Source: Pseudaeromonas paramecii (GTDB lineage: Bacteria > Pseudomonadota > Gammaproteobacteria > Enterobacterales > Aeromonadaceae). From it: a stretch of DNA of 64,000 nt. The notes beneath the pieces were generated by a model that worked only from the letters and a program-made list of their open reading frames with translations, did not search any database and had not been told where the DNA came from. Location of the stretch: contig NZ_BAABFC010000001.1 in assembly GCF_039540575.1 (NCBI RefSeq), forward strand, positions 124,001-188,000. Reading direction: 5' to 3'. Positions 1 through 7,910 of this stretch are shown here, piece by piece. The first letter of the stretch is position 1. Each line of letters opens with the position of its first letter. The position numbers were made by a program, and so were the translations under genes.

Positions 1-270
1 AGTCAGACCATGATGGAGCAGGTGAATGATGCCATGGGGGTCATAGCACAGCACATGCAGCAGGTGCGGGATGCTTCCGAGCTGATTGCCCATGCGACCC
101 GCGAGCAGACCCAGGCCAGCCGGGAAATCAGCCGCAGCATCAATGAGATGTCCGATGTGGTGGAGCAGAGCAGTCGCACCATGAGCGACATGGCGGCTCA
201 GACCCAGATACTCGACGAGCTGTGCCTGGCCCAGGACAAGACGGTAGGCCAGTTCAGGCTGGCAGAATAA
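1..270 (+). CDS. Methyl-accepting chemotaxis protein, C-terminal fragment
   Basis: Only the last 89 codons are inside the window; the gene begins upstream. The visible part is a long amphipathic helix rich in Gln, Ala, Ser and Glu, with the heptad pattern of the C-terminal half of the cytoplasmic signalling/adaptation coiled coil of MCPs (VxExIAxAxxEQxxxxxxI-type phrasing, here ELIAHATREQTQASREI). This half normally carries methylation helix MH2 and returns toward the membrane. The stop is followed closely by a strong intrinsic terminator. The ligand-binding part is outside the window, so the stimulus cannot be named. The family call is confident from the helix pattern, but no hairpin-tip sequence is visible. 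Confidence 0.82.
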   Translation, partial: SQTMMEQVNDAMGVIAQHMQQVRDASELIAHATREQTQASREISRSINEMSDVVEQSSRTMSDMAAQTQILDELCLAQDKTVGQFRLAE

Positions 271-286
271 GTGCCAGCATGAGTCA

Positions 287-317
287 AACGCCAGGGCTGC
301 TACCCTGGCGTTTTTTC
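287..317 (+). terminator. Rho-independent terminator of the chemotaxis receptor gene
   Basis: Perfect 10-bp stem AACGCCAGGG / CCCTGGCGTT with a 6-nt loop, followed by TTTTTT. It sits 17 bases after the receptor stop codon and abuts the convergent ybaK-like gene. Confidence 0.9.
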
Positions 318-833
318 TTAGTGGGGTAGCGGACCTTGCCTGGGATGTTCGTGCCGTTGAAATCGGCTGGGCATAAATCCCTGCTGCAAGATGCAAGGTG
401 TGGTCAGGCGCAGGAAGTCCTCGCAATCCAACTCCATCACCTCGCGCAGGGTGCCGGCATTGAAGCTGATCCTGGGGTAGTGCATCAGCTCGGCATCCAG
501 GTATACCGGCAGGCCGAACAGCTGACCCAGGGGTGGCTCAGCCCCCACATCACAGTCGGCAAACAGGGCGCCGAATTCGTACTCTCTGGCCAGCTCCAGA
601 CGTTGACAGTTCAGCGCCTGGGGCAGTTTTGCAAAATCCACCCCACGGGTTGCCGGCATCACCAGCATCACTAGCTGACCATCGGCTCTGACTATCACGG
701 TTTTGGCAAAGGCATCGCCAGGCACATGGGCGCGCTGAGCGATTTCCATGGCGGTAAAGGCCACAGGATGGGAAGTGAGGCGATAGGGCACGTGTGCCGC
801 TTTCAGGTAGCGCTCAAGTAACGGAATGGCCAT
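318..833 (-). CDS. YbaK/EbsC-family aminoacyl-tRNA deacylase
   Basis: 171 aa. The fold is the YbaK/prolyl-tRNA-synthetase-associated editing domain, which hydrolyses mischarged aminoacyl-tRNA in trans. Family features seen are the N-terminal PLLERYLKAAHVPY helix, the HPVAFTA strand and the conserved lysine of AKTVIVRADGQ. A central glycine-rich stretch near LGQLFGLPVYLD follows. The start has an ideal ribosome binding site, AGGAGG, on the minus strand. The C-terminal 20 residues are His/Pro/Arg rich and look unstructured. Substrate specificity (Cys-tRNA-Pro, Ala-tRNA-Pro or other) cannot be decided here. The gene stands alone, convergent with the upstream receptor gene. Confidence 0.82.
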   Translation of the reverse strand: MAIPLLERYLKAAHVPYRLTSHPVAFTAMEIAQRAHVPGDAFAKTVIVRADGQLVMLVMPATRGVDFAKLPQALNCQRLELAREYEFGALFADCDVGAEPPLGQLFGLPVYLDAELMHYPRISFNAGTLREVMELDCEDFLRLTTPCILQQGFMPSRFQRHEHPRQGPLPH

Positions 834-977
834 GGTACACCTCCTAAGATAGTGGAACTCACGGGCTGCCTATTAATTATGCGTTACCGCCGTCAGCTGC
901 GCTGTTACTGTTGTAATGCAGCCATACTGAGGTTAGGGTTATGCCACAGGTAGCGGGTTGGTTAGCCCTGTGTCCTG

Positions 978-1005
978 TTTCATTCTGGTAGGCCGACCCT
1001 ACAAT
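978..1005 (+). promoter_or_regulatory. Candidate sigma-70 promoter of yeeX
   Basis: Good -10 TACAAT at 1000-1005 with a weak -35 TTTCAT at 978-983 and a 16-base spacer, about 37 bases ahead of the yeeX ATG. The rest of the 834-1041 gap shows nothing else I can name. Confidence 0.4.
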
Positions 1006-1041
1006 TGCCCATCCAAGAAAACGTTAACAAGTGGTGTCATT

Positions 1042-1359
1042 ATGGAAACTGTTACCAAGTCATATGCCGATGTGTTGGAGTATGTGCGGATGTCCCGGCG
1101 CAAAAACAAGCTCAAACGCGAAATCACCGATATTGAGAAGAAGATCCGTGACAACCAGAAGCGGGTACTGTTGCTGGAGAACCTCTCCGACTACATCAAA
1201 CCTGGCATGTCAGTTGATGAGATCCAGGCCATCATCGCGAGCATGAAGAGCGATTACGACGAGCGGGTGGATGAATACATCATCAAGAATGCCGAACTCT
1301 CCAAGGAGCGTCGCGATCTGACCCAGAAGCTGGCCGCCATGAGTAAGGATAAAAGTTAA
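1042..1359 (+). CDS. yeeX: DUF496 family protein YeeX
   Basis: 105 aa, closely matching E. coli YeeX along its whole length. Shared phrases include RRKNKLKREI, KKIRDNQKRVLLL, LSDYIKPGMSV and RVDEYIIKNAELSKERRD. The protein is almost entirely helical and highly charged, with two predicted coiled-coil helices split by the LSDYIKPGMS turn. Function is unknown; there is no catalytic motif or membrane segment. The ATG at 1042 is chosen over an upstream GTG because it aligns with the E. coli N-terminus (METxxxSxxDVLEYVR). No strong Shine-Dalgarno precedes it. A bidirectional terminator follows. Confidence 0.93.
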   Translation: METVTKSYADVLEYVRMSRRKNKLKREITDIEKKIRDNQKRVLLLENLSDYIKPGMSVDEIQAIIASMKSDYDERVDEYIIKNAELSKERRDLTQKLAAMSKDKS

Positions 1360-1410
1360 GATCCGCCAGAATGACTGTTGAGCCCACGGCATAAATCAGC
1401 AGTACCCATA

Positions 1411-1440
1411 AAAAAAGCCACCAGAAGGTGGCTCTTTTAT
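1411..1440. terminator. Bidirectional intrinsic terminator between yeeX and rne
   Basis: Stem AGCCACC / GGTGGCT with tetraloop AGAA. It has an A-run before (1411-1416) and a T-run after (1433-1439), so it can end yeeX transcripts on plus and rne transcripts on minus. Confidence 0.85.
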
Positions 1441-1454
1441 TACCTGTCCATCCA

Positions 1455-4436
1455 TTACGGATTGGCAGGCTCATGCTTGGCTTGGCTGCGCATGCCGCTT
1501 ACCCCGGCAGGGCGACCGGAGTGCAGAACCGGCTTGCGTTCATAGGGTGGGTAATCCACCACAGGGCGTGCCGGTTGAGCGGGTGCCTCGGCAGGTTGAG
1601 CCATCTGGCAGGTCACCATCTGCATGCGAGAGACGACACCCGCGGACTGACCCTCAGTGGCAAGCTTTGCCGGCTGAGGTTGGACGTCTGCTTCAGGTGC
1701 AGTCATGACAGTGTCTTGATGTACGGCAATGGGCGCGTCCACCTGAGCCAAGGGCGCATCTTCTGCGGGAACCGGCGCTTGAGCCTCAATCACCGGCTCT
1801 TCTACCAGTACCACATCATCCACCACTACGGCATCTGGTTTACGGCGGCGGGAGCGGCGCTCTTGTCCGGCCTCATCCTGACTGTCAGTGATCTGCTCGG
1901 CTTGGGCTGCGACCACCTCGGTGTGGGCTTCTTCGCTCTCGGGGGCAGGGGCCGGCTCCTGGACTTGGGTGGAGGTCTCCTCGGTTGCCTGTTGGCGACG
2001 TTGGCGCGACTCTTCGTTGATCCGCTTACGGCGCTGTGGGCGCTTGGCCGGTTCAGCCGCTTCGTCCGTAACGCTGGGCGTCTCGGCATCAACTGAGTCA
2101 GCTGTCATGTCGTCCTTAGCCTCGACGGTATCAAGCGTTGCGGCGGGACGGACTGCCTCTTCCTCGTCGTCGATCATGATCATCGGCGGCAGATTGGTCG
2201 GCATCACAGGCACCAGCGCTTCCACCATGGGCGGTTGCGGCTCGCTGAGCGCAGCCGGTTCTACCGCCTGGTCTGCCACCGGCTGCTCAACGGCATCGGT
2301 GGCAACACGCACCTTGCGGCGTTGACTGCGACGTTGACGCCGCTCGGCCACCTTCTCTTCTTTGGGCGCACGGGCCTGCTGCTCGGGCTGCACCGCATCC
2401 AGTTGCTCGCTGGGCTCAGCGGCTACCGGCGGATTACGCGGCTTACGCTCCGGACGTGCACTGCCTTCGGCATTGGCTTCCTTAGGCTGACGAGGGCGAC
2501 GCTCACCACGAGCCGGCCGTTCTGTCTTGTCGCCAGCCGCTTCATTGCGTGGCCGGCGATTAGCCGGACGGCTGTCGGTCTTGGCCTGGGTCTCTTCCTC
2601 TTCGGATTTGTCCGCCTGCGGGCGAGCACGGCGGTTATCGCCGTTGGCAGGCCGCCTACGCTCACCTTCCCGACGACGCTGGCGGGCTTCCGGTTTGGCG
2701 CGAGTGTCGGGCTTGTCCTGTGCCTGAGTAGGTTCTGCGGCCGGCTTGAACAGCGCCATGATGGCGGCGAACAGCTTGCTGAACAGACCCGGCTCCTGGG
2801 GCAGGGCAACAGGCGCGGCGGTAGGTGCGGGGGCCGGGGTGGTCGGAGCGGCGACAATCTGCACGGCAGGTTGTTCGCTGCGGATCACCTTGCTGGTATC
2901 CCGTGGTGTATAGACGTCCTTGGGCAGTTCGCTCTTCAGCTCGTAGCTGACGGCTTCTGTGACTTCGCTGTTGCGGACGCGGGACACTTCAAAGTGCGGG
3001 GTTTCCATCCCCTGATGGGGGATGATGAAGATCCGCACCTGATGGCGCTCTTCCAGCCGCTGGATGGCCGGTCGCTTCTCGTTGAGCAGGTAGGCGGCGA
3101 CATCCACCGGCACCTGGGCATGCACCTGTTCGGTGTTGTCCTTGAGAGCCTCTTCTTCCAGCAGGCGCAGGATGGCCAGTGCCAGGGATTCGTTATCCCG
3201 GATGGTCCCCTGACCCATGCAGCGTGGGCAGACATGGGTACTGGACTCATTCAGCGAGGGGCGCAGGCGCTGACGTGACAGCTCCAGCAGGCCGAAACGG
3301 GAGATCCGTCCCAATTGAATGCGAGCGCGATCCTGACGAACGGCATCCCGCAGGCGGTTTTCCACTTCACGCTGGTGACGCACCGGGGTCATGTCGATGA
3401 AGTCGATGACAATCAAGCCACCCAGATCTCGCAGGCGCAATTGGCGTGCTATCTCATCGGCAGCTTCCAGGTTGGTCTGCAGGGCCGTTTCCTCGATGTC
3501 ACCGCCCTTGGTGGCGCGTGCCGAGTTGATGTCGATGGAGGTCAGGGCCTCGGTGGGATCGATGACGATGGAGCCACCGGAGGGCAAACGCACCTCACGC
3601 TGGAAGGCTGACTCGATTTGGCTCTCGATCTGGTAGTGGGTAAACAGCGGAATTTCGCCGTTGTACGGCTTCACCCGGTTGACGAAATCCGGACGTACCA
3701 GTTCGATATGTTGCTTGGCCTTCTCAAAGACCACAGGGTTGTCGATCAGGATCTCGCCGATGTCGCGGCGCAGATAGTCGCGGATGGCGCGAACAATTAC
3801 GTTGCTTTCCTGGTGGATCAGGAAGGGGGCCGCCTGATCCTCAGCCGCTTGCTTGATGGTTTCCCAATGCTTGAGCAGCACATTCAGATCCCAGGCCAGC
3901 TCTTCAGGCGACTTGCCCACCCCGGCGGTACGCACGATCAGGCCCATGCCTTCAGGCACTTCCAGGCCGTTAAGGGCTTCCTTGAGTTCGGTACGCTCAT
4001 CCCCTTCGATGCGGCGGGAAATACCACCGGCGCGGGGATTGTTGGGCATCAACACCAGGTAGCTGCCGGCCAGACTGATGAAGGTGGTGAGGGCGGCACC
4101 CTTGTTACCACGTTCTTCCTTGTCGATCTGGACGATGACTTCCTGACCTTCCTTGATCACTTCCTTGATATTGGGGCGACCGTGGAGGCTGTAGTTGGCG
4201 GGGAAATATTCGCGAGCAATCTCTTTGAGCGGCAGGAAACCGTGACGTTCGGCGCCGTAGTCAACGAAGGCTGCCTCCAGACTCGGTTCGACCCGGGTGA
4301 TTTTCCCTTTGTAGATGTTGGCTTTTTTCTGTTCGTGTCCAGGACTTTCAATGTCCAGGTCGTAAATGCGTTGCCCGTCTACCAGGGCAACGCGCAACTC
4401 TTCTTCTTGAGTTGCGTTGATTAGCATTCTTTTCAT
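1455..4436 (-). CDS. rne: Ribonuclease E
   Basis: 993 aa. Essential endoribonuclease that starts mRNA decay and matures rRNA and tRNA; it also scaffolds the degradosome at the inner membrane. The N-terminal half is strongly conserved: S1 domain around residues 35-120 (IYKGKITRVEPSLEAAFVDYG), 5'-sensor and RNase H-like parts, and DNase I-like catalytic region with the acidic motifs FIDM and SIDINSA. The zinc-link CPRC lies near residue 404. From about residue 500 the chain is low-complexity, with Arg/Pro/Glu-rich stretches (RRQRREGERRRP, RNRRRR-like blocks) typical of the disordered scaffold. Divergent from rluC, as in E. coli. Confidence 0.97.
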   Translation of the reverse strand: MKRMLINATQEEELRVALVDGQRIYDLDIESPGHEQKKANIYKGKITRVEPSLEAAFVDYGAERHGFLPLKEIAREYFPANYSLHGRPNIKEVIKEGQEVIVQIDKEERGNKGAALTTFISLAGSYLVLMPNNPRAGGISRRIEGDERTELKEALNGLEVPEGMGLIVRTAGVGKSPEELAWDLNVLLKHWETIKQAAEDQAAPFLIHQESNVIVRAIRDYLRRDIGEILIDNPVVFEKAKQHIELVRPDFVNRVKPYNGEIPLFTHYQIESQIESAFQREVRLPSGGSIVIDPTEALTSIDINSARATKGGDIEETALQTNLEAADEIARQLRLRDLGGLIVIDFIDMTPVRHQREVENRLRDAVRQDRARIQLGRISRFGLLELSRQRLRPSLNESSTHVCPRCMGQGTIRDNESLALAILRLLEEEALKDNTEQVHAQVPVDVAAYLLNEKRPAIQRLEERHQVRIFIIPHQGMETPHFEVSRVRNSEVTEAVSYELKSELPKDVYTPRDTSKVIRSEQPAVQIVAAPTTPAPAPTAAPVALPQEPGLFSKLFAAIMALFKPAAEPTQAQDKPDTRAKPEARQRRREGERRRPANGDNRRARPQADKSEEEETQAKTDSRPANRRPRNEAAGDKTERPARGERRPRQPKEANAEGSARPERKPRNPPVAAEPSEQLDAVQPEQQARAPKEEKVAERRQRRSQRRKVRVATDAVEQPVADQAVEPAALSEPQPPMVEALVPVMPTNLPPMIMIDDEEEAVRPAATLDTVEAKDDMTADSVDAETPSVTDEAAEPAKRPQRRKRINEESRQRRQQATEETSTQVQEPAPAPESEEAHTEVVAAQAEQITDSQDEAGQERRSRRRKPDAVVVDDVVLVEEPVIEAQAPVPAEDAPLAQVDAPIAVHQDTVMTAPEADVQPQPAKLATEGQSAGVVSRMQMVTCQMAQPAEAPAQPARPVVDYPPYERKPVLHSGRPAGVSGMRSQAKHEPANP

Positions 4437-4854
4437 GGGTGTCTCGATAAAAATGAAGCCTCAAGCTTCGCCGTTGTGCTGCTGGACGGCTGCCGCGCAC
4501 CGGCCCCGAGTCAATAGCATGGGTTGGCAACCTCCCGGTTGGATCATGCGTGGGGCGCGCTAAGGATGCGGACGGCGACCTGCAGGCTCTGCAGCCCGTA
4601 ACGGAAGGCGCAGACGCCGATATCCAGCTTCTTTTGGTGACTTTTCCTCGGCTTCCGACCGCAATATTGGGCTCAGTGCGTCGCATGGTCTGTTGCTAGT
4701 GACGGCGAAGAGCCCGTTTTTTCTATCGGATCTGGCTCAAAACAAGCCAGTTGGCCTAAAAAAATCAGCGCATTATTTCATTTTCCCTCAATCTATAGCA
4801 AGGCGGCTTTTTCGCTTTGCGACAAGGATGCACTTCTGGGGTAGAATCCGCGCC
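4437..4854. other. rne-rluC divergent intergenic region with probable long rne 5' UTR
   Basis: 418 bases without a convincing gene. In E. coli the equivalent region gives rne a roughly 360-nt autoregulatory leader that RNase E itself cleaves. Here the minus strand has several short inverted repeats (for example CTGCAG repeats near 4580) and a possible promoter near the rluC side, a TTGCTA about 18 bases ahead of AATAAT around 4770-4800. Leader function is inferred from gene order and length, not demonstrated. Confidence 0.5.
4817..4847 (+). promoter_or_regulatory. Candidate rluC promoter at the start codon
   Basis: -35 TTGCGA (4817-4822), 19-base spacer, -10 TAGAAT (4842-4847). Transcription would begin 6-8 bases after the -10, which is at or beside the rluC ATG (4855). 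The spacer is long, so strength is uncertain. Confidence 0.5.
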
Positions 4855-5805
4855 ATGAATACAGCAAACAACCGGGTGCAGCTCCTCACCATAGAGGCTG
4901 AGCAAGAGGGGCAACGCATCGACAATTTTCTTAAGACTCAGCTTAAGGGCGTCCCGAAAAGTCTCATTTATCGCATTTTGCGTAAGGGTGAGGTGCGGGT
5001 TAACAAAAAACGGATAAAACCTGAGTACAAACTCTGTACCGGTGATGAGGTGCGGGTGCCGCCCCTGCGGCTGGCAGAAGAGAATGCCTTGCCCTCGGCC
5101 AAGCTCAGCAGCATTCAGGCCCTGGAGAGCCAGATCCTGCTGGAGGACGAAGGCCTGATCGTGTTGAACAAGCCGGCGGGCATGGCGGTGCATGGCGGCA
5201 GCGGGCTGAGCTTTGGCGTGATTGAAGGGCTGCGCGCCCTGCGCCCCGAGGCACGCTTCATGGAGCTGGTGCACCGGCTGGATCGCGACACCTCAGGTTG
5301 TTTGCTGATCGCCAAGAAGCGCAGCGTGCTCAAGCATTTGCATGAGCAGTTGCGGGTCAAGACCATGCGTAAGCAGTATCTGGCGCTGGTGCGCGGTCAA
5401 TGGCAGCCTCACGTCAAGGTCATCACGGCCCCCTTATTGAAAAACGTGTTGCAGTCCGGCGAGCGCATCGTGCGGGTTAATGCCGAGGGCAAGCCCTCGG
5501 AGACGCGCTTTCGGATCATGCGCAGCTTTGCCGATGCCACCCTGATCGAAGCCAGCCCGGTGACCGGGCGCACTCACCAGATCCGGGTGCATACCGCCCA
5601 TGCAGGCCATCCCATCGCCTGCGATGATAAATATGGCGAGGCGGCGTTTGATCAGCGCATGCGTGCGGCAGGTTTGCAGCGCTTGTTCTTGCATGCCAGC
5701 CGCCTCACCTTCGAGCACCCGGTGACCGGTGAGCAGGTGAGCGTGGAGGCGCCACTGGATCCGCATCTGCAGGCCTTGCTTGATCAGTTGGATCGCCAGG
5801 CATGA
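4855..5805 (+). CDS. rluC: 23S rRNA pseudouridine(955/2504/2580) synthase
   Basis: 316 aa. RluC converts three uridines of 23S rRNA to pseudouridine. An N-terminal S4 RNA-binding domain (about residues 12-75, RIDNFLKTQLKGVPKSLIYRILRKGEVRVN) precedes the RluA-type catalytic domain. The active-site motif HRLDRDTSG contains the catalytic Asp, and GRTHQIRVH is also present. Sequence tracks E. coli RluC throughout. The ATG at 4855 is preferred to upstream in-frame starts because it matches the E. coli N-terminus. No Shine-Dalgarno lies in front of it and a -10 box ends 7 bases before it. Overlaps the next gene by 4 bases (ATGA). Confidence 0.96.
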   Translation: MNTANNRVQLLTIEAEQEGQRIDNFLKTQLKGVPKSLIYRILRKGEVRVNKKRIKPEYKLCTGDEVRVPPLRLAEENALPSAKLSSIQALESQILLEDEGLIVLNKPAGMAVHGGSGLSFGVIEGLRALRPEARFMELVHRLDRDTSGCLLIAKKRSVLKHLHEQLRVKTMRKQYLALVRGQWQPHVKVITAPLLKNVLQSGERIVRVNAEGKPSETRFRIMRSFADATLIEASPVTGRTHQIRVHTAHAGHPIACDDKYGEAAFDQRMRAAGLQRLFLHASRLTFEHPVTGEQVSVEAPLDPHLQALLDQLDRQA

Positions 5806-6446
5806 GACGCTTTGAGCTGGTGATCTTCGACTGGGATGGCACCCTGATGGACTCGGTAGGGCGGATTGTATCCAGCATGCAGTCGGCGGCTATCCAGGTT
5901 GGCAGAGCTGTACCGGAAGCAGACGCGGTGCGCAACATAGTCGGACTTAGTCTGCAGGAGGCGTTGCCGCGTCTGTTTGGCCCACTGGATGAGCTCGGCT
6001 ATCAGCAGCTGCTGCAAGCCTATCGGCAGCAGTATGTCCATGATGATCCCACACCGACACCCCTGTTTACCGGGGTGGCTTCGACCCTGCATCAATTAGC
6101 GGAGCGTGGACATCTGCTGGCGGTGGCCACCGGCAAGGCCAGGGCCGGGCTGGACCGTGTGCTGGCAGAGACGGGCTTCAGCCAACTGTTCCATGCCAGC
6201 CGTGGTGCCGATGAGGCACGCTCCAAACCGGATCCCATGATGCTGGAGCAGCTGTTGGCGCAGTTGAATGTGCCGCTGGAGCAGGCTGTCATGGTGGGGG
6301 ACTCCTGCTATGACATGGAGATGGCCGCCAATCTGGGCATGGCCCGCATTGGCGTGGATTGGGGGGTGCATGCTGCGCCGATCCTCAAGCGCTTTACCCC
6401 CTTGGCGGTGATTTCCAGCATGGATGAACTGTTGGCGCTGGTGTGA
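5802..6446 (+). CDS. HAD-superfamily phosphatase (phosphoglycolate phosphatase-like)
   Basis: 214 aa HAD subfamily IA hydrolase. All four motifs are present: nucleophile motif FDWDGTLMDS at residues 8-17, Thr of motif II in LLAVATGKAR, Lys of motif III in RSKPDPMML, and the acidic motif IV GDSCYDMEMA. A helical cap follows motif I. The family dephosphorylates small phosphomonoesters such as 2-phosphoglycolate or sugar phosphates; the substrate here is not determinable. It starts inside the last codons of rluC, so the two are translationally coupled. Its stop directly abuts the stop of the convergent yceF with no spacer. Confidence 0.85.
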   Translation: MRRFELVIFDWDGTLMDSVGRIVSSMQSAAIQVGRAVPEADAVRNIVGLSLQEALPRLFGPLDELGYQQLLQAYRQQYVHDDPTPTPLFTGVASTLHQLAERGHLLAVATGKARAGLDRVLAETGFSQLFHASRGADEARSKPDPMMLEQLLAQLNVPLEQAVMVGDSCYDMEMAANLGMARIGVDWGVHAAPILKRFTPLAVISSMDELLALV

Positions 6447-7055
6447 TCACGCCTCGGACTGCTGATCGACGGCCAGCGGCAGCACCAGACCCCAGTTGGC
6501 CAGCATGTCGATCAGCGCCATGAGGGGCAGGCCGATCAGCGTGTTGGGGTCCCGGCCTGACAGCCTCTCGAACAGACAGATACCCAGCCCCTCGCTCTTG
6601 AAGCTGCCGGCACAGTCATAGGGTTGCTCCAACTGCAGATAATGCTGGATCTGGCTGGGGGTCAACCGGCGGAAATGGACATCAAAGGGTTCCATGAGCA
6701 GCTGCTGTCGCCCGCTGGCGCTGTCCTGCAGACACAGGCCGGTATAGAAGGTCACCACCTGGCCACTGGCCTGCGCCAGCTGGTGATAGGCCTGCTCCGG
6801 GCCGCCGGGCTTGCCGACGATTTGGCCGTTCAGCACACACACCTGATCTGAGCCAATCACCCAGCCCTGATCGTGCTGTTGGGCGACCGCGCAGGCTTTC
6901 TCTCGCGCCAGGCGCTGCACCAGGGTGGCGGCGTCCTCATTGGCAAAGGGGGTTTCGTCGATCTCTGGCGCCTGACATTGGAAGATCAGGCCGGTTTTCG
7001 CCAGCAGCTGACGTCGGTATAGCGAGGTGGAGGCGAGTATGATGGGCGGCTGCAT
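6447..7055 (-). CDS. yceF: Maf-like nucleoside triphosphate pyrophosphatase YceF
   Basis: 202 aa. YceF hydrolyses 7-methyl-GTP and related modified nucleotides to monophosphates, a house-cleaning activity. Motifs seen: ASTSLYRRQLL (substrate loop), EIDETP, VIGSDQVCVLNG (catalytic Asp), TFYTGL, and GSFKSEGLG near the C-terminus. Residue-level agreement with E. coli YceF is high. I place the start at the ATG 7055 (MQPPIILAST), which has a GGAAA 7 bases upstream and fits the family N-terminus; a GTG six codons earlier is possible. The gene is divergent from yceD, as in enteric bacteria. Confidence 0.93.
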   Translation of the reverse strand: MQPPIILASTSLYRRQLLAKTGLIFQCQAPEIDETPFANEDAATLVQRLAREKACAVAQQHDQGWVIGSDQVCVLNGQIVGKPGGPEQAYHQLAQASGQVVTFYTGLCLQDSASGRQQLLMEPFDVHFRRLTPSQIQHYLQLEQPYDCAGSFKSEGLGICLFERLSGRDPNTLIGLPLMALIDMLANWGLVLPLAVDQQSEA

Positions 7056-7122
7056 ATAGAGTTTCCAAATCACTGTTTTTTAGGATGTTAGGCCAGTGGG
7101 GCGTTAAGTTCATGGTTTTTTG

Positions 7123-7128
7123 TAAAAT
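7123..7128 (+). promoter_or_regulatory. Candidate -10 element of the yceD-rpmF-fab cluster
   Basis: TAAAAT preceded by TG directly adjacent. No good -35 lies 16-18 bases upstream. It sits about 35 bases before the ribosome binding site at 7155. Assigned mainly by position at the head of the cluster. Confidence 0.35.
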
Positions 7129-7165
7129 ACGGGTTTTTCCTTTGACTCTGTAGTGGAGTGTCTAT

Positions 7166-7192
7166 ATGATGCGCGCCTTATGCAAAAGGTGA
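7166..7192 (+). CDS. Possible 8-residue leader ORF overlapping the yceD start
   Basis: ATG ATG CGC GCC TTA TGC AAA AGG TGA encodes MMRALCKR. It is the only start codon at a proper distance (7 bases) from the GGAG at 7155-7158. The yceD ATG lies inside it, in another frame, without a Shine-Dalgarno of its own. Termination occurs 12 bases past the yceD ATG, which would favour reinitiation or coupling. No evidence beyond the sequence arrangement. Confidence 0.35.
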   Translation: MMRALCKR

Positions 7193-7701
7193 AGTTGCCC
7201 ATTAAGATTGATCCGGTCCGTTGCGCGGCCAAACGTCTCGACTACGTCGGGGTTGTTGAAGCCGATAAGCTGATCAGGCTGGGTGAATCGACCGTCGGTG
7301 TTCTCACCGATATCGAGGCCTCGTTGTCGTTTGGTATTGATGCCCAAGGTTTGACCATCATGCAGGGTAATGCCCATACCCTGGTCAAGCTTGAATGCCA
7401 GCGCTGCAACGAGACATTCGATTATCGGTGTGAGATCGAATTTGTTTATACTCCGCTGTTGAAAAATACGGTGGTGGATGAACTGCCGGAGGCTTACGAG
7501 TCCATCGAGCTAGATGAAAACGGCGAGTTCGACCTGTATGAAGTGCTTGAGGATGAATTCATTCTCGCCCTGCCCATAGTACCCATGCATCCGCTGGATG
7601 TGTGTCCTCAGGCAGGCAGAAGCATGACATGGGGGAAGATCGAGCCTGCTGATGAGCGTCCCAATCCGTTTGCAGTTCTCAATGGTTTGAAAAACAAGTA
7701 A
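7180..7701 (+). CDS. yceD: YceD/DUF177 family 23S rRNA accumulation protein
   Basis: 173 aa, the same length as E. coli YceD. It is a DUF177 protein linked to 23S rRNA accumulation and almost always encoded beside rpmF. Family features: MQKVKLPIKIDPVR start, LDYVG, the CQRC pair (LECQRCNETF), an acidic middle, ILALPIVPMHP, and the RPNPFAVLNGLK C-terminus. The second cysteine pair is incomplete, with a single Cys at DVCPQ. The start matches the E. coli N-terminus but has no direct ribosome binding site; a short overlapping ORF does (see 7166). It is followed 19 bases later by rpmF. Confidence 0.94.
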   Translation: MQKVKLPIKIDPVRCAAKRLDYVGVVEADKLIRLGESTVGVLTDIEASLSFGIDAQGLTIMQGNAHTLVKLECQRCNETFDYRCEIEFVYTPLLKNTVVDELPEAYESIELDENGEFDLYEVLEDEFILALPIVPMHPLDVCPQAGRSMTWGKIEPADERPNPFAVLNGLKNK

Positions 7702-7720
7702 TTGATTAGGAGTAAGGTCG

Positions 7721-7888
7721 ATGGCCGTACAACAGAACCGTAAAACTCGTGCCAGACGTGGTATGCGTCGTTCTCACGATGCCCTGACTGCCTCTGCGCT
7801 GACCGTGGATCAGACTTCCGGTGAAGTTCACCGTCGTCACCATGTGACCGCTGACGGTTTCTATCGTGGCAAGAAGGTAATTGCTTAA
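7721..7888 (+). CDS. rpmF: 50S ribosomal protein L32
   Basis: 55 aa, basic. It begins MAVQQNRKTRARRGMRRSHD, the signature start of bacterial L32, and ends FYRGKKVIA. It lacks the zinc-binding cysteines, as in enteric L32. A TTAGGAG ribosome binding site lies 8 bases upstream. Co-transcription with plsX and the fab genes is conserved in gammaproteobacteria and links ribosome and membrane-lipid synthesis. Confidence 0.97.
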   Translation: MAVQQNRKTRARRGMRRSHDALTASALTVDQTSGEVHRRHHVTADGFYRGKKVIA

Positions 7889-7910
7889 TTTCGATTAAGC
7901 AGTAACCATT

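Noticed and set aside
1428..2096. Long open frame antisense to the 3' half of rne
   Set aside because: The disordered, GC-rich rne tail leaves antisense frames open by chance; the encoded protein has no family features.
4693..4854. 54-codon N-terminal extension of RluC
   Set aside because: Not conserved with E. coli RluC and lies over the promoter and intergenic region.
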